A DNA stretch of 64,000 bases from Streptomyces halobius (GCF_023277745.1 NZ_CP086322.1:558001-622000), one strand, 5' to 3'; shown: positions 32,112 to 40,869, numbered from the stretch's first letter. The notes: generated by a model from the sequence alone, not told the origin. A program made the numbers and translations.

Positions 32112-34196
32112 TCAGGCTCCCTCTCCCCGGACCCGAGCGATCAGCAGCGCCACATCGTCATGCCCGTGGTGTGAGCGCAAGGCACCCAGAAGGTGGTCGC
32201 AGAGGTCTTCCAACGGACGTTCAGGCTCGGCGAGCAGGCCGAGCAGGGTGTCCAGCCGGATGTCGATGGACTGGTCACGGGTTTCGATGAGCCCGTCGGT
32301 GTAGAGCACCAGTTGGTCGCCGTCGCGCAGCGGCACGGTGGTCTGCTCGAAGCGGACGCCGCCGACGCCGAGCGGGGCGCCGGTGGGCAGATCGAGCAGT
32401 TCGGGAGCCTGGCCGGGCCGGACCAGGACGGGCGGCAGATGCCCTGCGACGGCGATACGGCACTGCGCGCGGTGCGGGTCGTACACGGCGTACAGGCAGG
32501 TGGCGAAGGCCGGATCGAGCCCCGCGGCGATGTGGTCGAGATGCCGGAGCACCTCGTCGGGATCCAGGTCGAGGTCGGCCAGCGCCCGGGTGGTGGTGCG
32601 CAGTTGGCCCATTGTGGCCGCGGCGTTGATCCCGCTGCCCATGACGTCGCCGACCACCAGCGCGGTCTTGTCGTCGGCCACCGGGATGGCGTCGAACCAG
32701 TCGCCGCCGACCTCGCTGGCCGCCAGCGCGGGCTGGTAGCGGTAGGCGATCTCCATGCCCATGGGCTGGCGCGGCCGGTGGTTCATCAGGTGCCGCTGGA
32801 GGGTCAGCGCGGTGCGGCGTTCGCTCTGGTACGAGCGGGCGTTGTCGATGCAGACCGCGGCGCGGGCGGCCAGTTCGACGGCGAGCACGGCGTCGTCCTC
32901 GTCGAACGGCAGCGGGTTGCGCACGCGGTACAGCGACAGCGCGCCGAGGACCTCGCCGCGGGCGATCAGCGGCACCGCCAAGTAGGAGTGCAGTCCGGCC
33001 TGCCCGAGGAACGCGGCGCCATCCGGGCCGGCGGCGATCCGCGGCAGGTCCTTGTCGGTCACCTCGGCGACCAGGACCGGGCGGGCCTCGGTCACGCACT
33101 GGGTGATGAGCCGGTCGGCGTCGTACGAGGCGATCTGCCCGGTGGGATCGGCGGCGCGGACGGCGTCGGTGGAGTAGGCCGCGGAGACCGCCAGCGCCCG
33201 GAAGCGGGCCGGTCCGCCGGGGGCGAGGGTGGTCGGCCGCCGGTTGTCCAGGACGGCGTCGAGGACATCCACGGCGGCCAGGTCGGCCAGCTCGGGCACG
33301 ACGACATCGGCGAGTTCATGGGCCGTCTGGTCGACGTCGAGGGTGGTGCCGACGGTCGCGGAGGCGTCGGCGATGAGGGCCAGGCGCCGCCGGGCGCGGG
33401 CGGCTTCGGTGGCGGCCCGGTGCTGCTCGGTGACATCGACGACGGAGGTCGCCAGGCCCAGGACCCGGGCGTTGGGGTCCTCCAGCCGGTAGTACGACAC
33501 CGACCAGGCGTGGTCGGTGCCGGGGTCGGCGGCGGTGCGGCCGACGGTGAACTGGTCCAGCTGCGGCGTTCCGCTGGCGAGGACCTCATGCATCGTGGCC
33601 ACGATGGTGTCGGTGTCCAGGAACCGCAGGGCGTCGGCGACATGGCGGCCGATGTGCTGCTCGGCCGGCATGTCGTTGATGCGCTCCAGCGCCGGGTTGA
33701 CCATCACGAACCGCAGTTCGGTGTCGAGGACGGCGAGCCCGATCGGCGACTGGGCCACCAGCCGGACCGACAGCGCCAGGTCCCGCTCCACCCGCCGCAG
33801 GACCGCCTGATCGGTGGCGATGCCCAGGGCGTAGGTGTCCCCGCGCTCGTCCAGCAGCCGCATGTTGCGGAACTCCACCAGCCGGGTGCTGCCGTCCTTG
33901 TGCCGTACGGGGAAGACCCCTGCCCAGCTCTTGCCGCTCGACATGACCTGGGAGAAGAGGTTCAGGACCAGGTCGAGGTTCTCCGGTGCCACCATCAGGT
34001 GCGCGGCGGACCGGCCGAGCGCCTCCCGTGCGGTCCAGCCGAACAGCTCCTCGGCCTGCGGACTCCACAGCGTGATCCGCCCGTGCGCGTCCAGCATCAC
34101 CGCCGCCACGCCCAGCACGTCCAGCAGGCCACCGGGCTCGGACGGGGCCGCGCCGACCGAGGCGACGTCGTCCGGGAACGCGTCGGACGCACCCAT
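32112..34196 (-). CDS. PAS-PAS-GAF-SpoIIE phosphatase without ATPase domain
   Basis: A 694-residue cytosolic phosphatase. Two PAS domains (the first with ITLWSPQAEELFGWTAREAL, about 30-135; the second about 145-260), a GAF domain (about 275-430) and a PP2C/RsbU catalytic part (about 455-690; GGDWFDAIP, VGDVMGSG, TDGLIETRD, GHDDVALL) are seen. It ends right after the phosphatase, so unlike two neighbours it has no RsbW-like ATPase. The start at 34196 is fixed by AAGGAG six bases before ATG. The target is likely an STAS anti-anti-sigma protein encoded elsewhere. Confidence 0.92.
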   Translation of the reverse strand: MGASDAFPDDVASVGAAPSEPGGLLDVLGVAAVMLDAHGRITLWSPQAEELFGWTAREALGRSAAHLMVAPENLDLVLNLFSQVMSSGKSWAGVFPVRHKDGSTRLVEFRNMRLLDERGDTYALGIATDQAVLRRVERDLALSVRLVAQSPIGLAVLDTELRFVMVNPALERINDMPAEQHIGRHVADALRFLDTDTIVATMHEVLASGTPQLDQFTVGRTAADPGTDHAWSVSYYRLEDPNARVLGLATSVVDVTEQHRAATEAARARRRLALIADASATVGTTLDVDQTAHELADVVVPELADLAAVDVLDAVLDNRRPTTLAPGGPARFRALAVSAAYSTDAVRAADPTGQIASYDADRLITQCVTEARPVLVAEVTDKDLPRIAAGPDGAAFLGQAGLHSYLAVPLIARGEVLGALSLYRVRNPLPFDEDDAVLAVELAARAAVCIDNARSYQSERRTALTLQRHLMNHRPRQPMGMEIAYRYQPALAASEVGGDWFDAIPVADDKTALVVGDVMGSGINAAATMGQLRTTTRALADLDLDPDEVLRHLDHIAAGLDPAFATCLYAVYDPHRAQCRIAVAGHLPPVLVRPGQAPELLDLPTGAPLGVGGVRFEQTTVPLRDGDQLVLYTDGLIETRDQSIDIRLDTLLGLLAEPERPLEDLCDHLLGALRSHHGHDDVALLIARVRGEGA

Positions 34197-34581
34197 CCAG
34201 CACTCCTTCCGCCGGCCACCAGGACCGGCAGCCGTGGTGCTTCCGTGCACCGGCCGTTTCTCGCCGTGCTCTGCTCAGCTGCCCTCCATCATCCCTCCAG
34301 ACGGGACGGGCCCGCAGGGAGAGTCGGATCCCCAGGAGATCATTTTTCCATGGCACGTACGGAGAAGACGGAGGATTTCATGGCGCGTGTGCCGTCACGC
34401 CCTTTGACGGAGCCGGCCCCGACCCGTACGACATGCAACGCCCGTACGGAGCCGTCACACTTGGGTCTTGGGGGAGACGATCGGCGGCGGCGACGGCGCC
34501 GCCGCCGCACGGTCGCTAGGCCCCTCCACAGTGCTAGTTACCTCTAGCAACTAATTAACCTGTCTTCATGGCTTGACGCAG
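34197..34581. other. 385-bp divergent spacer before the acyl-AMP ligase
   Basis: Besides promoters, the spacer holds a possible 65-codon plus-strand frame (34350-34547) with AGGAG upstream but with a run of nine arginines, so I do not call it a gene. The right end is AT-rich (CAACTAATTAACCTG) and carries an inverted repeat listed separately. Confidence 0.4.
34532..34549. promoter_or_regulatory. inverted-repeat operator candidate before acyl-AMP ligase
   Basis: TGCTAG and CTAGCA arms are separated by six bases (TTACCT), directly followed by TAATTA, a good candidate -10 region. The block ends about 32 bp before the ligase start, so a repressor bound here would cover the promoter. Confidence 0.55.
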
Positions 34582-36111
34582 ATGTCTGCACAGCCCTTCC
34601 GCTCGTACGTCGAGGAGAACCTCGACGCGCTGAGTCTCGCCCCGGAGCGCGAGACCCTCGTCCATGGCGGCCGGCGGATGACGGCGGGCGAGTTCCGTGA
34701 CCTGGTCTACCGGATGGCGCGAGCACTACGCGCCCAGGGCGTCGGACGGGGAGTGACCGTCAGCCTGCTGAGCGGCAACCTGCCGGAGACCCTCGCCGCG
34801 CGCTACGCGGCGAATCTGATCGGCTGCCGCGTCAACCACCTCTACAACAAGCTCTCCGCCAAGGCCCAGGCCGCCATCGTCCGCGATGTCGAGACGCGCG
34901 CCCTGATCGTCGACCCGCGCTACGCGGAACAGGCCGCCCAGGTCACCGAACTCGCCCCGGTGCCGGACATCCTGGCGCTCGGCCCCGCGGAGGCGGGCAC
35001 CGATCTGCTGGCGCTGGCCGCCGGGCAAAGCGCCGAGCCCTTCGCCGGCGAGGCCAGGCCGGACGATGTGTGCAGCATCCGGCACACCGGCGGCACCACC
35101 GGCCGCCCCAAAGCCGTCTGCACCACCTTCGCGCACGGGGTGGGCTGGTTCCAGGGCACGGTGCCCGAGGAACCGCCCGGGGAGCGGCGGCAGCTGGTCT
35201 GCACCACTCTCGCGCACGTCGCCGGAATGCTCGCCGACCACACCCTGAGCGAGGGCGGCTCGGTCGTCCTGCTCGACGACTTCGACCCGCGGGCCGTGCT
35301 CGCCGCCATCGAACGCGAGCGCATCACCGATCTGTTCCTGCTGCCGCCGCTGCTCTACCGGCTGATGGACCATCCGGACGCGGGGCGCACCGACACCTCC
35401 AGCCTGCGCAATCTGACGTACGCCGGCTGCCAGGCGTCCCCGGCCCGGATAGCCGACGCGGTACGGGCCTTCGGCCCGGTGCTGTTCCAGGGCTACGGGC
35501 AGAACGAGGCCGGCGGGATCAGCGTGCTCACCGCGGAGGACCACGATCTGAACCGTCCGGACCGGCTGCGGTCCGCGGGGAAGGCGCTGCCGGATGTCGA
35601 GGTGGCGATCCGCGACGCGTCGGGCCGTGATCTGCCGCCGGGCGAGCACGGCGAGATCTGTGTGCGCTCGGGCATGACCATGCTGAGGTACTGGAAGCAG
35701 CCCGAGCTGACCGCCGAGGTGCTGCGGGGCGGCTGGCTGCACACCGGGGACATCGGATTCCTCGACGACGAGGGCTACTTGACCATCGTCGACCGGCTCA
35801 AGGACATGATCATCGTGGTCGGCGGCCATGTCTACACCACCGAACTGGAGGACCTGCTGAACTCGCACCCGCAGGTCCTGCAGAGCGCCGTCTTCGGTGT
35901 CCGCGACGCGGACCACATGGAGCAGGTGTACGCCGTGGTGGTGCCGGTACCCGGCAGCGGAGTCGACGGCGAGCAGCTCCGTGCCATGGTGCGCGAGGCG
36001 CGCGGGCCGATGTACGAACCGGCCGCAGTGTCGTTCGTCGACGCGCTGCCGCTGACGGATGCGGGGAAGCCGGACAAGAAGGAGCTACGGCGTCGCTTCG
36101 CCGCGCCGTAG
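34582..36111 (+). CDS. acyl-AMP ligase / fatty acid-CoA ligase family
   Basis: A 509-residue ANL-superfamily adenylating enzyme. The ATP P-loop is HTGGTTGRPKA near residue 171, A5 is GYGQNEAGG near 306, the GDIG aspartate motif and hinge VDRLKDMI follow near 390-407, and the catalytic Lys is in DAGKPDKKEL near the end. It should activate a carboxylic acid to the acyl-AMP and probably pass it to CoA. The P-loop reads RHTGG instead of the usual YTSGT, a feature of less-studied subgroups. TTG at 34573 is an alternative start; ATG 34582 is preferred, and no strong ribosome site is visible for either. It stands alone with its own AT-rich promoter. Confidence 0.88.
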   Translation: MSAQPFRSYVEENLDALSLAPERETLVHGGRRMTAGEFRDLVYRMARALRAQGVGRGVTVSLLSGNLPETLAARYAANLIGCRVNHLYNKLSAKAQAAIVRDVETRALIVDPRYAEQAAQVTELAPVPDILALGPAEAGTDLLALAAGQSAEPFAGEARPDDVCSIRHTGGTTGRPKAVCTTFAHGVGWFQGTVPEEPPGERRQLVCTTLAHVAGMLADHTLSEGGSVVLLDDFDPRAVLAAIERERITDLFLLPPLLYRLMDHPDAGRTDTSSLRNLTYAGCQASPARIADAVRAFGPVLFQGYGQNEAGGISVLTAEDHDLNRPDRLRSAGKALPDVEVAIRDASGRDLPPGEHGEICVRSGMTMLRYWKQPELTAEVLRGGWLHTGDIGFLDDEGYLTIVDRLKDMIIVVGGHVYTTELEDLLNSHPQVLQSAVFGVRDADHMEQVYAVVVPVPGSGVDGEQLRAMVREARGPMYEPAAVSFVDALPLTDAGKPDKKELRRRFAAP

Positions 36112-36201
36112 CCCGTTGAGGGGGGACGGCCACCCGCCGCACGCGGAGCGACGGGCCGTCGCGGGTGGTGCGCCGCGGCGGCCCGTCTCGGGTGATGGCT
36201 G

Positions 36202-36579
36202 TTAGAAGATGCCCAGGGCGCCACCCAGGCCCCCGGCGCGGCCATAGCCGTAACCGTGGCCGTGGTGGTGACCGTGACCATGGCCGTAGTGGTGGTGATG
36301 GTGCCCGTGGTGATGACCATGGTGGTGCCCGTGGTGGTCACCATGGTGGTGCCCGTGGTGGTCACCATGGTGGTGGCCGTGACCATCGCCGTGGTAGTGG
36401 AAGCAGTGGCTGCGGTGCTTGTGCTTCGTCTTCTTGTAGTGCTTGCCGTGATGGCCGTGGCCGTCGTCGTGGGACGCGACCGGGGCCTTGGGAGCAGCCT
36501 CCGCCATACCGCCGAGCGGGACGATGGCTGCCGCGGCGAGGGCCGCGGCGGCCATGGTACGGCCTATGATCTTGCGCAT
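36202..36579 (-). CDS. secreted histidine-rich protein, putative metal binder
   Basis: A 125-residue exported protein. A signal peptide (RKIIGRTMAAAALAAAAIVP, cleavage after AEAA near residue 29) precedes a mature chain in which almost 40 residues are His, arranged as repeated GHHHGDHHGHHH blocks from about residue 65 to 105, then Gly/Tyr turns and a hydrophobic tail GGALGIF. A single Cys lies in HCFHYH. Such chains bind zinc, nickel or copper outside the membrane. The strong AGGAG site six bases before ATG sets the start. The repeat is also at DNA level (GGTGATGGTGCCCGTGGT), open to slippage. Metal storage, buffering or toxicity control is inferred; no transporter is adjacent. Confidence 0.85.
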   Translation of the reverse strand: MRKIIGRTMAAAALAAAAIVPLGGMAEAAPKAPVASHDDGHGHHGKHYKKTKHKHRSHCFHYHGDGHGHHHGDHHGHHHGDHHGHHHGHHHGHHHHHYGHGHGHHHGHGYGYGRAGGLGGALGIF

Positions 36580-36744
36580 TGCTTTCTCCTGGTTGGGCAG
36601 GAATCGGACGCGGAATCCATACCGCGCAAAACCAGAACTTTCTGCAGCCAATAGGGATATCCACCCTGGGGTGCGGAACAATCCGCCGCCCGCAGCAACA
36701 GGGATGGCGTGCCCGCCGTGCGCGGCCGCCGCCCGCCGGTCGTC

Positions 36745-37758
36745 TCAGCGTTTGCGGGCCCGGCTCGGCTGGACCCGGGACGGCTCGCCCGGCATCTTCG
36801 GGTGGTCCGGCGGATACGGCAGATCCCCCAGTCCCTCGTCCGCCGCCTGGCGGTCGGCGAGTTCGAGCACGGATCCGAGGCCGAAGGCGTGGTCGCCCAT
36901 GTCCGCGTGTACGTCGCCGAGTTCGGCGAAGCGCGGCGGGACGGTACGCAGGTCGCAGTCCTCCGGTGCGGCGTCGGCCAGCTCCTCCCAGCGCAGTGGG
37001 GTGGAGACGGTCGCCCGGGAACTGGCGCGCAGGGAGTAGGGCGACGCGATGGTCCGGTCGCGGGCCATCTGGTTGTAGTCCACAAAGACCTTGGCGCCGC
37101 GTTCCTCCTTCCACCAGGCCGCGGTCACCAGGTCCGGCATCCGCCGTTCCATCGCCCTGGCCAGCGCGATCGCCGCGCGTCTGACCTCGGTGAAGGTCCA
37201 GCCGGTGCGGATCGGCACATAGACGTGCACCCCGCGCCCGCCGGAGGTCTTGGGCCAGCCGCGCAGCCCGTGCTCCGCCAGTAGTTCGCGCAGCTCGTAC
37301 GCGACCCGGACGGCGTCCGCGAAGTCCGTGCCGGGCTGCGGATCGAGGTCGATGCGCAGTTCGTCGGGGTGATCGGTGTCATCGCGGCGGACCGGCCAGG
37401 GGTGGAAGGTCAGACAGCCGAGGTTGGCCGCCCAGATCACCGCGGCCGGTTCGGTCGGGCAGATCTCGTCGGCGAACCGTCCACTGGGGAAGGCGATACG
37501 GGCCGTGGGCAGCCACTCCGGCAGCCCTTTCGGCGCCCGCTTTTGGTAGAAGGACTCACCGTCGACGCCGTCGGGGAAGCGCTGCATGGTGGTGGGCCGG
37601 TTCCGCAGGCCGCGCAGCACGCCCTCCACGACCGAGAGGTAGTAGTGGGCCACGTCCAGCTTGGTGAAACCGCGCTCCGGGTAATACGTCTTGTCGGGGT
37701 TCGACACACGCACCGTGCGCCCGGCGACGTCCAGCTCGACAGCTCCTGCGGCGGCCAT
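36745..37758 (-). CDS. LigD-type primase-polymerase (NHEJ)
   Basis: A 337-residue archaeo-eukaryotic primase fold polymerase like the PolDom of LigD. Catalytic features are RIDLDPQPGTDF (the DxD metal motif, near residue 134) and the conserved SGGRGVHVYVPI near 168, with the later VFVDYNQMARDRTIASPYS typical of the family. It fills gaps during non-homologous end joining, and often adds ribonucleotides. The start ATG at 37758 faces the ATP-dependent ligase gene 88 bp away, and together they could supply polymerase and ligase as separate polypeptides. No Ku gene is in the window. The last residues are basic (SRVQPSRARKR). Confidence 0.92.
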   Translation of the reverse strand: MAAAGAVELDVAGRTVRVSNPDKTYYPERGFTKLDVAHYYLSVVEGVLRGLRNRPTTMQRFPDGVDGESFYQKRAPKGLPEWLPTARIAFPSGRFADEICPTEPAAVIWAANLGCLTFHPWPVRRDDTDHPDELRIDLDPQPGTDFADAVRVAYELRELLAEHGLRGWPKTSGGRGVHVYVPIRTGWTFTEVRRAAIALARAMERRMPDLVTAAWWKEERGAKVFVDYNQMARDRTIASPYSLRASSRATVSTPLRWEELADAAPEDCDLRTVPPRFAELGDVHADMGDHAFGLGSVLELADRQAADEGLGDLPYPPDHPKMPGEPSRVQPSRARKR

Positions 37759-37846
37759 AGGTCCACGCTAGATTCCGTACGGCCCTGGCGCGCGGCGGAG
37801 CTTTCCCCGCGCGCGGGAAGCGGGGCGAGGGCGCAGGATCGGGACC

Positions 37847-38908
37847 ATGGATCTGCCTGTCATGCCCCCGGTCTCCCCCATGCTCGCCCGGCTGGTGAAC
37901 AGGATTCCCGCCGGTATGCAGTACGAGGCCAAGTGGGACGGATTCCGTGTGATCGTCTTCCGGGACGGCACCGACATCGAGATCGCCAGTCGTACGACGA
38001 AGTCCCTCAACCGCTACTTTCCCGAGGTGCTCGCCGCCGTACGGGCCGAGCTGCCGCCGCGGTGCGTCGTCGACGGCGAGATCGTCATCGCCCATGACGG
38101 CCGGCTGCACTTCGAGGAGCTGCTGGAGCGCATTCATCCGGCGGACTCGCGGGTCCGGACGCTCGCCGAGCGGACGCCCGCCTCGTTCGTCGCCTTCGAT
38201 CTGCTGGCTCTCGGCTCGCGGTCGCTGATGGACGAACCGCAGTCGGGGCGGCGGGAAGCGCTTTTGGAGGCGCTCGGGCCGGCCCGTGCGCCGGTCCACA
38301 CCGCGCCCGCCACCACGGATCTGGAGCTGGCCCGGACCTGGTTCACCCAGTTCGAGGGTGCGGGCCTGGACGGTGTCGTCGCGAAGCCGCTGGATCTGCC
38401 CTACCGGCCCGGTGACCGTGCCATGTTCAAGATCAAGCACGCCCGCACCGCGGACTGCGTCGTCGCGGGCTATCGGCTGCACAAGAGCGGACCGGTGGTC
38501 GGCTCGCTGCTGCTGGGGCTGCACGACAGCGCCGGGCATCTCCAGCACGTCGGGGTCTGTGCCGCGTTCCCCATGGCCGAGCGGCGCCGGCTGGTGGAGG
38601 AGCTGGCGCCGCTGCGGATGGACGAGGTCGCGGACCACCCCTGGGGGGCCTGGACCGACGAGGCGGCCCACGCGGACCGGCGGATGCCCGGGGGACCCAG
38701 CCGATGGAGCGGCGGCAAGGATCTGTCGTGGGTGCCCCTGCGCCCGGAGCGGGTGTGCGAGGTGGCGTACGACCACATGGAGGGCAGCAGATTCCGTCAC
38801 ACGGCCCAGTTCCGTCGCTGGCGCCCCGACCGTACGCCGGAGAGCTGCACCTACGCCCAGCTGGAGGAGCCGGTCGGCTACGACCTGGGGGAGCTGCTGG
38901 GCGGCTGA
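37847..38908 (+). CDS. ATP-dependent DNA ligase (LigC type)
   Basis: A 353-residue DNA ligase. The nucleotidyl-transferase motif I is EAKWDGFR near residue 26 (Lys adenylated), followed by VVDGEIV (motif III region), ASFVAFDLLAL (IIIa), GLDGVVAKPLD (IV) and MFKIKH (V). An OB-fold then runs to the end with AYDHMEGSRFRHTAQF, typical of LigC/LigD ligase domains. It seals DNA ends in NHEJ or base-excision gap repair. It is divergent from the LigD-like polymerase gene; the shared 88-bp spacer implies joint regulation. The last codons are partly duplicated 59 bp downstream. Confidence 0.92.
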   Translation: MDLPVMPPVSPMLARLVNRIPAGMQYEAKWDGFRVIVFRDGTDIEIASRTTKSLNRYFPEVLAAVRAELPPRCVVDGEIVIAHDGRLHFEELLERIHPADSRVRTLAERTPASFVAFDLLALGSRSLMDEPQSGRREALLEALGPARAPVHTAPATTDLELARTWFTQFEGAGLDGVVAKPLDLPYRPGDRAMFKIKHARTADCVVAGYRLHKSGPVVGSLLLGLHDSAGHLQHVGVCAAFPMAERRRLVEELAPLRMDEVADHPWGAWTDEAAHADRRMPGGPSRWSGGKDLSWVPLRPERVCEVAYDHMEGSRFRHTAQFRRWRPDRTPESCTYAQLEEPVGYDLGELLGG

Positions 38909-38971
38909 GGGGCCCGGGGTGGGCAGGTCATCGCGGACATCACGGGAGCCCGATGCTGGGCGGCTGAGGGG
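38895..38971. repeat. 18-bp direct repeat spanning the ligase stop codon
   Basis: TGCTGGGCGGCTGAGGGG occurs at 38895-38912, where it includes the ligase TGA stop, and again at 38954-38971 between the ligase and MASE1 genes. The second copy reads as a ghost of the gene end. Confidence 0.85.
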
Positions 38972-38984
38972 GGTGCGGGCGTCA

Positions 38985-39980
38985 TCACTGCTCGTCGCCC
39001 TCGGGTGGCCACCGGCGCCCGCTCTCCCCCGGGGCGAGACGGTCCACCACCTCGGACAGGTCCAGGCAGACCTGTTCGATCTTCTGCCGGATGCTCTTCT
39101 GCTCGGTGACGATCGCCGACAGCAGCAGCGCGGTCAGTGCCGCGGACCCGTTGAGGGCCTGGAGATTGACCATGGCCTGTAAGTGGGAGTGCCGGCTGAA
39201 CGGCCCGGTCTGCGCGGTCGCCGCCGTGATCGCCAGCACGGACAGCACCAGGACGCAGGGCGCCGCTCCCGCCAGCTGGAAGCGCAGGGCCGCCCACACG
39301 ATCAGCGGGAAGACCAGGAACAGCAGGGAGAGGGAGTTCGTGGTCGTCAGGACGGAGACGACGACGGTGGCGGCCGCCAGGGCCGCCGCCTCGAACCACC
39401 GGTGGGGGCGGACGTCCCGGGGCAGCCGGAAGCGCCGGAAGGCGAGCAGCAGCGGGGTGACCACCAGCACCCCCATCGCGTCGCCCACCCACCACGACAC
39501 CCACGCCGGCCAGAAGCCGCCCGGCGGCAAGGAGTCCGTGACCAGCAGGGTCAGGCCGCCTCCCGTCGCGCTGACCAGCATCCCGGCGAAGGCGCCCAGG
39601 GCCACCAGCGCCACCCCGTCACGCAGCCGGTCCATCGCGACGTGGAAGCCGATGCGGCGCAGCATCAGGTAGGAGCACACCGGCCCGAGGGTGTTACCGG
39701 CCATGATCCCCAGGACGCCGGCGTCGAGCGGGCCGAGCGACCAGACGACGAGGAGCGTTCCGACGGCGATGCCCGGCCAGGTCCACAGGCCCAGGTAGAG
39801 CAGGCAGCTCAAGGCAATGCCCGTCGGCGGCCACAGGGGTGTGACCACCGCGCCCCCGATCATCACCTGCTGCAGCAGGCCGACCTTTGCGGACGCGAAG
39901 TAGACGGCGGCGAAGGCGAGGATCTTCAGGACCGCTGCAGCGAGACGCCGGAACTCCTCGGTGCGCACCACGTCAGCCAT
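38985..39980 (-). CDS. stand-alone MASE1 membrane sensor
   Basis: A 331-residue integral membrane protein of the MASE1 type, an eight-segment sensor domain normally fused to kinases, GGDEF or phosphatase domains. Landmarks are VYFASAKVGLL, VTPLWPPTGIALSCLLYLG, and the Trp-rich PAWVSWWVGDAMGVLVVTPL. After the last segment there is only a short coiled tail (TEQKSIRQKIEQVCLDLSEV) and no enzymatic domain. The start at ATG 39980 is preferred over GTG at 40016; neither has a strong ribosome site. It begins 55 bp downstream of a small PP2C phosphatase gene, so the two may form a split receptor. Confidence 0.88.
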   Translation of the reverse strand: MADVVRTEEFRRLAAAVLKILAFAAVYFASAKVGLLQQVMIGGAVVTPLWPPTGIALSCLLYLGLWTWPGIAVGTLLVVWSLGPLDAGVLGIMAGNTLGPVCSYLMLRRIGFHVAMDRLRDGVALVALGAFAGMLVSATGGGLTLLVTDSLPPGGFWPAWVSWWVGDAMGVLVVTPLLLAFRRFRLPRDVRPHRWFEAAALAAATVVVSVLTTTNSLSLLFLVFPLIVWAALRFQLAGAAPCVLVLSVLAITAATAQTGPFSRHSHLQAMVNLQALNGSAALTALLLSAIVTEQKSIRQKIEQVCLDLSEVVDRLAPGESGRRWPPEGDEQ

Positions 39981-40035
39981 CAGACTACGCCGCTGTCCCG
40001 GTGCCGGCCACGACACGCGCTGCCGCGTCCGCGCT

Positions 40036-40869
40036 TCACCCGGGCCTGTCCTCGGCGGCGTCGTAGCACAGCACGATCACCGCGGCGTCGTCCTGGTGGC
40101 CGGTGTACTCGGCCACGCTCATCACCCCGGCGGCCACCTCGGCCGGATCGGCGTCCGCCCGGTCGCTGACCAGCCGGGCCGCCTTGGCCAGCCCCACCTC
40201 GATCGGGAACGACGGGCCCTCGATCACCCCGTCGGTGAGCAGCACGAACGCTCCCGCCTTGGTCAGCCTGCGGCGGGTCACCGGGTACGACTCCCCCGGC
40301 AGGACGCCCAGCGGCAGGCCCCCGGCGTCCTCGGCGAGGCCGAACCGGCCGTCGGTGGTGGCCCAGATACCGGGTACGTGGCCGGCGCGGGCGCTGCTCA
40401 GCTCCCAGGTCTCCGGGTCGAAGCGGAGGAAGGTGCAGGTCGCGAAGAGGCCGCAGTCCACTGAGAGGAGCAGGTCGTTGGCGCGGCTGAGCACCTCCCC
40501 CGGGTCGGCGACGCCGACGGCCACGGCGCGCAGCCCGATGCGGACCTGGCCCATGAAGGCCGCCGCCTCGACATCGTGGCCCTCCACATCGCCGACGCAG
40601 AACGCGAGCGCGCCGTCCGGCAGCGGGAAGCCGTCGAACCAGTCGCCGCCGATGTCCAGGCCGTGCCGGGCGGGCGCGTAGGTGGCGGCGGTCCGCAGCC
40701 CCGGAGCTTCCGGCAACGTCGCCGGCAGCATCTCGCGCTGCAGCGCCTCGGCGAGTTCCACCCGCGCCTGCTGGAGCTCGGCTCCTTCCCGCGCCTGAGC
40801 GGTCAGCCGCCCGAGCGTGGTCAGCAGGTCGTCGGCGCTCGCCGACCGCGGGGGACGACGCCGAAGCAT
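40036..40869 (-). CDS. small SpoIIE/RsbU-type PP2C phosphatase
   Basis: A 277-residue cytosolic phosphatase with a short N-terminal coiled coil (LQQARVELAEALQREMLP) and a complete PP2C core. Metal-binding Asp motifs are GGDWFDGFPLPDG near residue 73 and VGDVEGHD near 91, then TDGVIEGPS and HQDDAAVIVL near the end. The ATG at 40869 is set by GGAG six bases upstream. It has no sensor of its own. The next gene downstream encodes a free-standing MASE1 sensor, and fused MASE1-phosphatases are known in Streptomyces, so I infer that the pair acts together at the membrane. Confidence 0.88.
   Translation of the reverse strand: MLRRRPPRSASADDLLTTLGRLTAQAREGAELQQARVELAEALQREMLPATLPEAPGLRTAATYAPARHGLDIGGDWFDGFPLPDGALAFCVGDVEGHDVEAAAFMGQVRIGLRAVAVGVADPGEVLSRANDLLLSVDCGLFATCTFLRFDPETWELSSARAGHVPGIWATTDGRFGLAEDAGGLPLGVLPGESYPVTRRRLTKAGAFVLLTDGVIEGPSFPIEVGLAKAARLVSDRADADPAEVAAGVMSVAEYTGHQDDAAVIVLCYDAAEDRPG

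Noticed and set aside
34350..34547. 65-codon plus-strand frame with AGGAG upstream
   Set aside because: Nine consecutive arginines and lack of any recognisable feature make composition the simpler explanation.
36260..36400. Repeats resembling a CRISPR array
   Set aside because: The GGTGATGGTGCCCGTGGT repeats are contiguous, coding and without spacers or cas genes; I saw no CRISPR in the window.
36256..36654. Hydrophobic 132-aa plus-strand frame resembling membrane segments
   Set aside because: The Val/Met/Thr run is the complement of His codons in the secreted His-rich protein, which has a proper signal peptide and ribosome site.
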